Part shown: positions 53,287-61,008 of the stretch, in pieces
How positions within the stretch are numbered: the first letter of the stretch is position 1
Layout: every line of letters begins with the position of its first letter
DNA from: Stenotrophomonas_A sp035629025
Lineage (GTDB): Bacteria > Pseudomonadota > Gammaproteobacteria > Xanthomonadales > Xanthomonadaceae
Assembly (NCBI GenBank): GCA_035629025.1
Contig: DASPIU010000070.1
Location: forward strand, 1 to 64,000
DNA: 64,000 nucleotides
Direction of reading: 5' to 3'
The notes under the pieces: generated by a model
What the model was told of the DNA's origin: nothing
The model's database searches: none
What the model saw: only the letters and a program-made list of their open reading frames with translations
Made by a program: the position numbers and the translations under genes

Positions 53287-54135
53287 ATGTACGCCAAGAC
53301 CGTTTACGCCACTCACCCGCAGGCCATCCAGGGCGTCAGCAACGACGAACTGCGCGAGCTTTACCTGCTGGACGGCCTGTTCGCCGACGACGCGGTCACC
53401 CTGAAGTACACCCACTACGAGCGCTTCGTCATCGGCGGTGCTGCTCCGATCAAGCAGGCCGTGTCCCTGCCCAGGCAGACCGAGCCCGCCTCCGCCGCTG
53501 GCCACCCGTTCCTCGAACGCCGCGAACTGGGCGTCATCAACGTCGGCGCCGGTACCGGCACCGTCACCGTCGATGGCACCGCCTACACCCTCGCGCCCAA
53601 GGACGGCCTGTACGTGGCGATGGGCAGCGCCGAAGTGAGCTTCGCCTCCAACGACACCGCCAACCCCGCAAGGTTCTACCTGGCCTCGACCCCGGCGCAC
53701 GCGCGCTTCGAGACCAAGCACCTCTCGATCAAGGACGCCGTGCCGCTGGAACGCGGCGCGCTCGAAACCAGCAACGAACGCACCATCTACCAGTACATCG
53801 TGCCGGCCACCTGCCCGTCCTCGCAGCTGCTGCTGGGCCTGACCGTGCTAAAGCCGGGCAGCGTCTGGAACACCATGCCGCCGCACCTGCACGACCGCCG
53901 CAGCGAGGTCTATTTCTACTTCGACCTGGGCGAGAAGGACCGCGTGTACCACTTCATGGGTGAGCCCGACGCACAGCGCCACATCGTGATCCAGAACAAC
54001 GAAGCCGTGGTTTCCCCGCCGTGGTCGATCCACATGGGCGCCGGCACCGCCAACTACGCCTTCATCTGGGCGATGGGCGGCGAAAACCTCGACTACACCG
54101 ACATGCACGTGCTGGACATCTGCCAGCTCAAGTAA
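53287..54135 (+). CDS. kduI: 5-dehydro-4-deoxy-D-glucuronate isomerase
   Basis: A 282-residue cupin-fold isomerase that converts 5-keto-4-deoxyuronate (DKI) from unsaturated oligogalacturonides into DKII. Zinc ligands are His200, His202, Glu207 (PPHLHDRRSE) and His249 (WSIHMG), offset by four from the E. coli enzyme. It begins MYAKTVYATHPQAIQG as in the family. It is followed by kduD after 31 bases, which takes the next step. An upstream LacI-type operator indicates control by the regulon. Confidence 0.97.
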   Translation: MYAKTVYATHPQAIQGVSNDELRELYLLDGLFADDAVTLKYTHYERFVIGGAAPIKQAVSLPRQTEPASAAGHPFLERRELGVINVGAGTGTVTVDGTAYTLAPKDGLYVAMGSAEVSFASNDTANPARFYLASTPAHARFETKHLSIKDAVPLERGALETSNERTIYQYIVPATCPSSQLLLGLTVLKPGSVWNTMPPHLHDRRSEVYFYFDLGEKDRVYHFMGEPDAQRHIVIQNNEAVVSPPWSIHMGAGTANYAFIWAMGGENLDYTDMHVLDICQLK

Positions 54136-54166
54136 CCGCGCACACACGTCACGAGGGGAGCATGCA

Positions 54167-54925
54167 ATGAGCCACAACCCGTTCAGCCTGGAAGGCAAGG
54201 TCGCGCTGGTCACCGGCGCCAACACCGGCCTCGGCCAAGGCATCGCCCTGGCGCTGGCCGCCGCCGGCGCCGACATCGCCGGTGCCGGCATCGTCCATGC
54301 CAGCGAAACCGAGGAGAAGGTCAAGGCCCTGGGCCGTCGCTTTCTCAACATCGAGGCCAACCTGATCACCATCGAGCCGGTGCAGCGCGTGCTCGACGAA
54401 ACCCTCGCCGGCCTCGGCCGCGTCGATATCCTGGTCAACAACGCCGGGCTGATCCGCCGCGCCGATGCGGTCGACTTCAGCGAGAAGGACTGGGATGACG
54501 TGATGAACGTCAACATCAAGTCCGCCTTCTTCATGAGCCAGGCCGTCGGCCGCCACTTCATCGCCAACGGCGGCGGCAAGATCATCAACATTGCCTCGAT
54601 GCTGTCCTTCCAGGGTGGCATCCGCGTGCCGTCGTACACCGCGAGCAAGAGCGGCATTGCCGGCATCACCCGCCTGCTGGCCAACGAGTGGGCGAACCGC
54701 AACATCAACGTCAACGCCATCGCCCCGGGCTACATGGCCACCGACAACACCGCGCAGCTGCGCGCCGACGAGGACCGCAGCAAGTCCATCCTCGACCGCA
54801 TCCCGGCCGGCCGCTGGGGCACCCCGGCCGACCTCGGCGGCGCGGCCGTGTTCCTGGCTTCCAGCGCCGCGGACTACATCAATGGCGCGATCCTGCCTGT
54901 CGATGGTGGCTGGCTGGCGCGTTGA
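54167..54925 (+). CDS. kduD: 2-dehydro-3-deoxy-D-gluconate 5-dehydrogenase
   Basis: A 252-residue short-chain dehydrogenase that reduces DKII to 2-keto-3-deoxygluconate (KDG), the KdgK substrate. The cofactor loop is TGANTGLGQG (16-25); NNAG is at 91-94; the catalytic Ser144, Tyr157 and Lys161 (YTASK) are in place. GAGGGGAG precedes the ATG at 54167. The context with kduI leaves little doubt about the reaction; cofactor preference NAD(H) is as in other KduD. Confidence 0.96.
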   Translation: MSHNPFSLEGKVALVTGANTGLGQGIALALAAAGADIAGAGIVHASETEEKVKALGRRFLNIEANLITIEPVQRVLDETLAGLGRVDILVNNAGLIRRADAVDFSEKDWDDVMNVNIKSAFFMSQAVGRHFIANGGGKIINIASMLSFQGGIRVPSYTASKSGIAGITRLLANEWANRNINVNAIAPGYMATDNTAQLRADEDRSKSILDRIPAGRWGTPADLGGAAVFLASSAADYINGAILPVDGGWLAR

Positions 54926-55042
54926 TCCGTGCAAGGCGCGCGTCGCGGCCTGCGGCGCGTGCCGACTTCTTCACCCGGTACCGCACCGGCCCATCTCTCC
55001 AGCCGCGTCGCGGTGCCGGCTTCTCCGCTTGTTGCGAGCGCG

Positions 55043-56203
55043 ATGATGCCGACACTTTCCCGTGATGTTCCCGCAGCCGCGTGGCAGCTTCGCGGCCTGC
55101 TGCTGGCGCTGTGCCTGTTGACTGTACCGGCGATGGCGAAGGATGCGCCACGCCGCATCCTGATTGCCGGCGACTCCACCGCCGCCGAGTACGGCGTCGA
55201 GCGCGCACCACAGGCTGGCTGGGGCCAGGAACTGCAAAGCTGGTTCGACCCGGCGCAGTGGGAAGTACGCAACCACGCCAAGGGCGGGCGCAGTGCGCGC
55301 AGCTTCATCGAGGAAGGCCGGCTGCAGGCCATCGACAAGGAACTGCGCCGCGGTGACGTGCTGCTGATCCAGTTCGGCCACAACGACGCCAAGTTTGAAG
55401 ACCCCAGCCGCTACGACGATCCGCAGCAGGCCTATCCGCAGTACCTGGCACGCTATGTCGACCTGGCCAAGCAACGCGGGGCCACCCCGATCCTGCTGAC
55501 GCCGGTGGCGCGGCTGGTCTATGACTTCGGCTCCCTGCTCGACACGCATGGCCTGTACACGCAGGCGGTGAAGCAGCTCGCCGCGCAACGCCAGGTCGCG
55601 CTGATCGACCTCAATGCCAGCAGCAGCGACTGGATCCGCGCGCTCGGCGAGCAGGCGGCCAAACCCTATTTCATGTTCGTGCCCGAACAGGGCAAGGCCG
55701 ACGGCACGCATTTCAGTCGCGCCGGCGCCAGCGCGGTCGCCTGCCTGGTGGTGCGCGACTGGGCCCAGCTGGACGCTTCACTCAAACCGCAACTCAAGCG
55801 TGACATCGACTGCGGTGCACCAGCCAGCGCCGCCGCCGACCGCGCCGCGCAACGGCATCCCTCACTGGTGGTGCATGAGCGCGACATCGGCAAGGCGCAA
55901 CCCGGCCCGCACGGTGGCGCTGGCCCGACCACGGCGTATTCGTTCTTTGCCGACCAGCCCGAACTCAAGTTCGTGCTGCGCAAGCGCGTACTGGGCAATG
56001 GCGCCGGCATCGGCCTGCATCAGCACCACAAGGATGAGATCTATTACGTGGTCAGCGGTCGCGGACTGTACGCGCTGGACGGCAAGCAACATGACGTGGG
56101 CCCGGGCGATGCCTTGCTGACGCGCGCCGGCAGCACGCATGCGATCCAGCAGACCGGCGCCGAGCCGCTGGTGATCCTGCTGTCCTATCCCACCGGCGAG
56201 TGA
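55043..56203 (+). CDS. rhamnogalacturonan acetylesterase-like SGNH domain fused to a cupin
   Basis: A 386-residue secreted protein. A signal peptide ends PAMA near residue 32. The SGNH/GDSL hydrolase of the rhamnogalacturonan acetylesterase (CE12, RhgT/YesT) type follows, with Ser45 in GDSTAAEYG, FGHND (111-115), and Asp220/His223 in DGTHFS. After a linker, residues about 275-386 are a cupin: HQHHKDE (326-332) supplies a HxH...E metal site and His366 is in the second motif. Such a fusion is unusual. The cupin could bind a sugar acid or metal, or hold a second enzymatic role. A GTG 38 codons upstream extends the frame but not the signal peptide. The 3' end overlaps the convergent UvrA-like gene by 19 bases. 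Confidence 0.88.
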   Translation: MMPTLSRDVPAAAWQLRGLLLALCLLTVPAMAKDAPRRILIAGDSTAAEYGVERAPQAGWGQELQSWFDPAQWEVRNHAKGGRSARSFIEEGRLQAIDKELRRGDVLLIQFGHNDAKFEDPSRYDDPQQAYPQYLARYVDLAKQRGATPILLTPVARLVYDFGSLLDTHGLYTQAVKQLAAQRQVALIDLNASSSDWIRALGEQAAKPYFMFVPEQGKADGTHFSRAGASAVACLVVRDWAQLDASLKPQLKRDIDCGAPASAAADRAAQRHPSLVVHERDIGKAQPGPHGGAGPTTAYSFFADQPELKFVLRKRVLGNGAGIGLHQHHKDEIYYVVSGRGLYALDGKQHDVGPGDALLTRAGSTHAIQQTGAEPLVILLSYPTGE

Positions 56204-58854
56204 CGCGCGGCGCCAGCCTTGCCCAGGCAACGGCGTAGATAAGGCGCGGTGCGGCTGTCCGCGGCGGCGGCTACTTGCGCCGGCGGGCCTTCGGCCACCA
56301 CCTGGCCGCCTTGGTCGCCGGCGCCGGGGCCCATGTCGATGACCCAGTCGCTGTCGGCTACCACGCGCATTTCGTGTTCCACCACCACCACTGTATTGCC
56401 CGCATCCACCAGGCCATGCAGCTGCAGCATCAGCCGGTCCACGTCCAGTGGATGCAGGCCGGTGGTGGGTTCGTCCAGCACGTACAAGGTGTCGCCATGC
56501 TGGCTGCGCTGCAGTTCGGTCGCCAGCTTGATGCGCTGCGCTTCGCCGCCGGACAGCTCGGTCGCCGGCTGGCCCAGCCGCAGATAGCCCAGGCCGATGT
56601 CGCGCAGCAATGCCAGTGGCCGCACGATTGGCGGCTGGCCGTCGAAGAAGGCCAATGCTTCTTCCACGGTCAGCGCCAGGACCTGGGCGATGTTGCGCCC
56701 GTTCCACTCCACTTCCAGGGTCTTGGCGTTGTAGCGGCTGCCGTGGCAGGCCGGGCACGGCGCGTAGACGCTGGGCATGAACAGCAGCTCCACCTGCACG
56801 AAGCCTTCGCCCTCGCAAGTTTCGCAGCGGCCCTGGGCCACGTTGAAGGAAAAACGGCTGGCGCCGTAGCGCCGCGCGCGCGCCAGCCGGCTGGACGCAA
56901 ACAGCTTGCGCACATGATCGAACAGACCGGTGTAGGTGGCGAGGTTGGAGCGCGGCGTGCGGCCGATCGGCTTCTGGTCCACCGTCACCAGGCGGCCGAT
57001 GGCGGCCACGTCGCCGCGCAGCTTGCCGCCGGTGCGGGCCAGCGGGCCAGGCTGCGGCAATTCGCCTTCCGGTTCTTCGGCGACCACGACATGGCCCAGG
57101 CGCTCGCCGACCAGCTCGACCAACGCCTGGCTCACCAGACTGGACTTGCCTGATCCCGATACGCCGGTCACCGCGGTAATGGTACCGAGCGGAATGCGCA
57201 CGTCCAGGCCGCGCAGGTTGTTGCGCTGTATGCCCGCCAGCGTGAGCCAGCCGTTCGGCTTGCGTGGCTCGCGCGCTGCCGCAGGCGCATCACCTTCGCC
57301 GAACAGGTAGCGCGCGGTATGCGAGTTCGCGACGCCACGCAGGCCCTGCGGCGGCCCGCTGTACAGCACCTGGCCGCCATGCTGGCCGGCATCCGGGCCG
57401 ACATCCACCAGCCAGTCGGCACGGCGCAACGTCTCCAGGTCGTGCTCGACCACGAACAGCGTGTTGCCTGCGGCCTTGAGCTGAGCCAATGCGTCGTGCA
57501 GCGCTTCGGCATCGGCTGGATGCAGGCCAGCCGAGGGCTCGTCGAGCACATAGACCACGCCGAACAGGTTGGAACGCACTTGCGTGGCCAGGCGCAGGCG
57601 CTGCAGCTCGCCTGGCGACAGCGTGGGCGTGGTGCGATCCAGCGACAGGTAGCCCAGGCCCAGTGCCTGCAGCGCACTGACGCGTTCGCACACATCCTGG
57701 GCGATGCGCTGGGCGGCGATGCGCTTTTCTTCGGACAGGTCCGGCGTGCGCCGCACATCCGATCCGCCGGCATGCGCCGAGCCGCCGGCCGCCACACGGC
57801 GCGCGATGTCCTGCCGCCCCGCATCCCGGGCCCGACCACGCCCGCGAGCGGGGGCCGCGAACTGGCCGGCGGCGGCGGGGGCCAGCACCTGCGCCACGCG
57901 GTCCAATGGCAGCTGCGAGAGTTCGCCGATGTCCAGTCCGGCAAAGGTCACCGACAAGGCTTCGCGCTTGAGCCGACGGCCCTTGCAGACCGGGCACACC
58001 GCGCCGCTCATGTAGCGCGCGACGCGCTTTTTCATCAGCGCGCTTTGCGTGGTGGCAAAGGTGTGCAGCACGTAGCGACGCGCGCCGGTATAGGTGCCCA
58101 TGTAGCTGGGCTCGGTCTTGCGGCGCAGCGCGGCGCGGGTTTCGGCCGGGGTGAAGCCGGCATACACCGGCACGGTGGGTTGCTCGTCGGTGAACAGGAT
58201 CCAGTCGCGGTCCTTCTTCGGCAGCTCGCGCCACGGGCGGTCCACGTCGTAGCCCAGCGTCACCAGGATGTCGCGCAGGTTCTGCCCGTGCCACGCCGGC
58301 GGCCATGAGGCAATGGCACGTTCGCGGATGCTGAGCGAGGGGTCGGGCACCATCGAGCGCTCGGTCACTTCATACACATGGCCCAGGCCATGGCAGTTCG
58401 GGCACGCGCCTTGCGGTGTGTTCGGCGAGAAGTCCTCGGCGAACAGCATTGGCTGCCGCGGCGGATAGGTGCCGGCGCGCGAGTACAGCATGCGCAGCAG
58501 GCTCGACACGGTGGTCAGGCTGCCGACCGAGGAACGGACGCTGGGCGTGCCGCGTTGCTGCTGCAAGGCAACGGCCGGCGGCAGGCCCTCGATGCTGTCC
58601 ACTTCGGGCACGCCGACCTGGTCGATCAGCCGCCGCGCATACGGCGACAGCGACTCCAGGTAGCGCCGCTGCGCCTCGGCAAACAAGGTGCCGAAGGCCA
58701 GCGAGGACTTGCCCGAGCCGGAGATGCCGGAAAACACCACCAGCGCATCGCGCGGCAGGTCCACGTCCACGTTCTTCAGGTTGTGCTCGCGCGCGCCACG
58801 TACGCGGATGCAGGCATCGGCGGTGGGGGCGGACTTGTTCCTGCGTGCGGCCAT
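56185..58854 (-). CDS. UvrA-like ABC ATPase (class II / UvrA2 type)
   Basis: An 889-residue DNA-repair ATPase with two ABC modules. The first Walker A is SGISGSGKSS (42-51) and the second VSGSGKSS near 595. Both ABC signatures are visible (TLSPGELQRLRLATQ and ELSGGEAQRIKLATELQ). Zinc-finger-type CxxC pairs include CPNCHG, CPVCKG and CETCEGEG. The stretch that binds UvrB in canonical UvrA seems absent, as in UvrA2/DrrC proteins. A low-complexity Ala/Gly/Arg linker sits near residue 345-370. TTG nine bases further upstream is possible; ATG at 58854 was preferred. It is convergent with the esterase-cupin gene. Confidence 0.85.
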   Translation of the reverse strand: MAARRNKSAPTADACIRVRGAREHNLKNVDVDLPRDALVVFSGISGSGKSSLAFGTLFAEAQRRYLESLSPYARRLIDQVGVPEVDSIEGLPPAVALQQQRGTPSVRSSVGSLTTVSSLLRMLYSRAGTYPPRQPMLFAEDFSPNTPQGACPNCHGLGHVYEVTERSMVPDPSLSIRERAIASWPPAWHGQNLRDILVTLGYDVDRPWRELPKKDRDWILFTDEQPTVPVYAGFTPAETRAALRRKTEPSYMGTYTGARRYVLHTFATTQSALMKKRVARYMSGAVCPVCKGRRLKREALSVTFAGLDIGELSQLPLDRVAQVLAPAAAGQFAAPARGRGRARDAGRQDIARRVAAGGSAHAGGSDVRRTPDLSEEKRIAAQRIAQDVCERVSALQALGLGYLSLDRTTPTLSPGELQRLRLATQVRSNLFGVVYVLDEPSAGLHPADAEALHDALAQLKAAGNTLFVVEHDLETLRRADWLVDVGPDAGQHGGQVLYSGPPQGLRGVANSHTARYLFGEGDAPAAAREPRKPNGWLTLAGIQRNNLRGLDVRIPLGTITAVTGVSGSGKSSLVSQALVELVGERLGHVVVAEEPEGELPQPGPLARTGGKLRGDVAAIGRLVTVDQKPIGRTPRSNLATYTGLFDHVRKLFASSRLARARRYGASRFSFNVAQGRCETCEGEGFVQVELLFMPSVYAPCPACHGSRYNAKTLEVEWNGRNIAQVLALTVEEALAFFDGQPPIVRPLALLRDIGLGYLRLGQPATELSGGEAQRIKLATELQRSQHGDTLYVLDEPTTGLHPLDVDRLMLQLHGLVDAGNTVVVVEHEMRVVADSDWVIDMGPGAGDQGGQVVAEGPPAQVAAAADSRTAPYLRRCLGKAGAARHSPVG

Positions 58855-58993
58855 CGGATGCAAGGCGTAATGATCGGCACGGCGATGTAAACCCAGCCAG
58901 CGTGCACGGGCGGTGACATGGGGGCACAGGCTTCTTCGCTGTGCTCTAACGCCGGGCCGGCAGAATCACGGACATTCCGACCCGAGCCATGCA

Positions 58994-59722
58994 ATGCCTG
59001 AAGGTCCGTCGATCGTCATCCTGCGCGAAGCCACGGCTCAGTTCCGCGGCAAGACCGTGCGCGAGGTGGGCGGCAACAGCAAGCTGGACCTGCAACGCAT
59101 GCGCGGCCGTCGCGTGCGTTCGCTGCGCAGTTGGGGCAAACATTTCCTGATCGAGTTCGCCGGCTTCAGCCTGCGCGTGCACATGCTGATGTTCGGCAGC
59201 TACACCGTCGACTCGCGCAAGGACCGGCCACCCCGGCTGACGTTGCGCTTCGACAATGGCGAGTTGAACTTCTACAGCTCCTCGCTGCGCTACATCGAAG
59301 GCGCCCTGGACGACACCTACGACTGGCGCGGCGACGTGCTCAACGATGCCTGGGACCCGAAGCTGGCGCGGCGCAAGCTCAAGGCCGCGCCCGATACGCT
59401 GGTCACCGACGCGCTGCTGGACCAGGACGTGTTTGCCGGCGTCGGCAACATCATCAAGAACGAGGTGCTGTTCCGCATCGGCGTGCATCCGCTGAGTACC
59501 GTAGGCGCACTGCCGCCGCGCAAGCTCGGGCAGATGATCAAGGAGGCCCGGCAGTACAGCTTCGACTTCCTGGAATGGAAGAAGCAGTTCGTGCTGCGCA
59601 AGCACTGGCTGGTGCATACCAGGCGCCAGTGCCCGCAATGCGGCGGGCCGATCACCAAGGCCTACCTGGGCAAGACCAACCGGCGCACCTTCTTCTGCCC
59701 GAATTGCCAAGTGCTGTACTGA
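58994..59722 (+). CDS. Fpg/Nei family DNA glycosylase-lyase
   Basis: A 242-residue base-excision enzyme of the endonuclease VIII-like group. The mature N terminus PEGPS gives catalytic Pro2 and Glu3. The helix-two-turn-helix with DVFAGVGNIIKNE binds DNA. A C-terminal zinc finger has CPQC and CPNC around GPITKAYLGKTNRRTFF. It removes oxidised pyrimidines and cleaves the abasic site. The ATG at 58994 is required for the catalytic N terminus; the gene is divergent from the UvrA-like gene. Confidence 0.92.
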   Translation: MPEGPSIVILREATAQFRGKTVREVGGNSKLDLQRMRGRRVRSLRSWGKHFLIEFAGFSLRVHMLMFGSYTVDSRKDRPPRLTLRFDNGELNFYSSSLRYIEGALDDTYDWRGDVLNDAWDPKLARRKLKAAPDTLVTDALLDQDVFAGVGNIIKNEVLFRIGVHPLSTVGALPPRKLGQMIKEARQYSFDFLEWKKQFVLRKHWLVHTRRQCPQCGGPITKAYLGKTNRRTFFCPNCQVLY

Positions 59723-59727
59723 CGGCC

Positions 59728-60471
59728 ATGGCCACCTCGCGCACGCGCATCCGGGTGGGCACCGCCGGCTGGTCGATTCCGCGGGACCATGCGGCGGCCT
59801 TCGGCGAGGGCGCCAGCACTCTGGCGCGTTATGCCACGCGCCTGGACGCAGTCGAGATCAACACCTCCTTCTATCGACCGCACCAGGCAGCGACCTATGC
59901 GCGCTGGGCGGCGGCGGTGCCGGCGGGTTTCCGCTTCTCGGTGAAGCTGCCGCAGACCATCTCCCATGAACTGGCGCTGCGCGCTGCCGGCCCGGCGCTG
60001 GACCGATTCCTGGACGAGGTGGCCGGGCTCGGGCGCAAGCTCGGCGGCCTGCTGCTGCAACTGCCGCCGAGCCTGGCCTTCGATGCGCGCACCGCCTCGA
60101 CCTTCTTCCGCCTGCTGCGCCGGCGCACCTCGGTGCCGCTGACTTGCGAACCCCGCCACGCCAGCTGGTTCACGCCAGCGGCCGAGGCGCTCCTGCTTCG
60201 CCACGAGGTGGGTCGGGCCGCCGCCGATCCGGCGCGCTGGCCCGCTGCCGCCCAGCCCGGCGCCGCCCCCGCCTGGCCGTACTTCCGCTGGCATGGCTCG
60301 CCGCGCATGTACTACAGCGGCTACGACGAAGAGGCGTTGCAGGCGCTGGCCGCTGAGGTGCGTGCCTGGGCCCGGGGCCGCCAGTCGCCGTGGGTGATCT
60401 TCGACAACACTGCCCATGGCTTTGCCGCACGCGACGCACTGCGCCTGCGGGAACTGCTCGAACTGGCCTGA
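59728..60471 (+). CDS. DUF72 family protein
   Basis: A 247-residue predicted (beta/alpha)8 protein. DUF72 features are visible: RVGTAGWSIPRD near the start, DAVEINTSFYRPH (40-52), GFRFSVKLPQTISHE, and YFRWHGSPRMYYSGYD in the second half, ending with VIFDNTAHGFAARDAL. The family is widespread and of unknown function. It begins five bases after the glycosylase stop, an arrangement that suggests co-expression. Confidence 0.92.
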   Translation: MATSRTRIRVGTAGWSIPRDHAAAFGEGASTLARYATRLDAVEINTSFYRPHQAATYARWAAAVPAGFRFSVKLPQTISHELALRAAGPALDRFLDEVAGLGRKLGGLLLQLPPSLAFDARTASTFFRLLRRRTSVPLTCEPRHASWFTPAAEALLLRHEVGRAAADPARWPAAAQPGAAPAWPYFRWHGSPRMYYSGYDEEALQALAAEVRAWARGRQSPWVIFDNTAHGFAARDALRLRELLELA

Positions 60472-60517
60472 GGGGCGGCCTCCCGGGCGGGTGGACCAGG
60501 TTTGCGCAGTCGCGGCC

Positions 60518-60532
60518 TGACAACGGTGGTCA
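60518..60532. promoter_or_regulatory. LacI-type operator-like site upstream of last TonB receptor
   Basis: TGACAACGGTGGTCA matches the pectin-regulon form TGACACCGCTGGTCA at 13 of 15 positions. The next bases continue it into the perfect palindrome GTGGTC-A-GACCAC (60527-60539). It is 472 bases upstream of the TonB receptor start, which is rather far, so the promoter may also lie far upstream. Confidence 0.45.
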
Positions 60533-60564
60533 GACCACTCGTATCGAAAGTAACCAAGCCCGGC

Positions 60565-60578
60565 TGGTAACGCTTACA
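60565..60578. promoter_or_regulatory. xyl-box-like site 1
   Basis: TGGTAACGCTTACA differs at two positions from the xyl-box TGGTAGCGCTAACA described for Xanthomonas xylan-utilisation genes and TonB-dependent receptors. It lies in the 533-base gap before the last receptor. Confidence 0.5.
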
Positions 60579-60676
60579 CCTTTGTGGCGAAAAGGGGCCG
60601 CCGGCAGACATAAAAATTTTGTTGCAGCGCACGGTGACAAGCGCTGTCATGCCATGTTTTCTTAACGTCCGTTCAG

Positions 60677-60690
60677 TGATAGCGCTACCA
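60677..60690. promoter_or_regulatory. xyl-box-like site 2
   Basis: Read on the minus strand, TGGTAGCGCTATCA differs from the xyl-box TGGTAGCGCTAACA at one position. It is 314 bases upstream of the receptor start. The rest of the 60472-61004 gap shows no gene apart from the short reading at 60898. Confidence 0.55.
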
Positions 60691-60897
60691 CCAATTCGTC
60701 CGCGAGCGGGCGGATTTGCTTGTCGGATCGACGCTGTAGGCATGACCGCACCACCGGTATTCGAAAGGCCGGGGACTCACTGAGGAACTGGCATTGCAGT
60801 AGCGGGCATCCACCGGGCGCCCGGTTGTTCAACGCCTGTGGGCCATGGCCCGCGAATGCCCTGGGGGGGGCGAACACCAATGATCGTAGGGGTCTAC

Positions 60898-61008
60898 ATG
60901 AAAGCGCGCAGTTTCCCGTTCCACGCACAGCAGACAGTCGCGGCGGCATGCGCAATGCGCGCAGGCGTCGCAGGCCGTTCGTATTCTGACTTGAGGGCAG
61001 ACCGATGA
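60898..61008 (+). CDS. possible 36-residue leader ORF of the last TonB receptor
   Basis: A reading from ATG at 60898, with AGGGG seven bases before it, encodes 36 residues beginning MKARSFPFHAQQTVAAACAM. Its stop overlaps the receptor start codon (ATGA), the geometry of translational coupling. The sequence is basic and not like a known leader peptide. It may be a coupling ORF or the remains of an older N terminus. Confidence 0.35.
   Translation: MKARSFPFHAQQTVAAACAMRAGVAGRSYSDLRADR

Noticed and set aside
52845..53297. A 150-codon minus-strand frame before kduI
   Set aside because: It runs through the composite repeat, the double palindrome and the kduI operator, and its sequence has no protein-like pattern.
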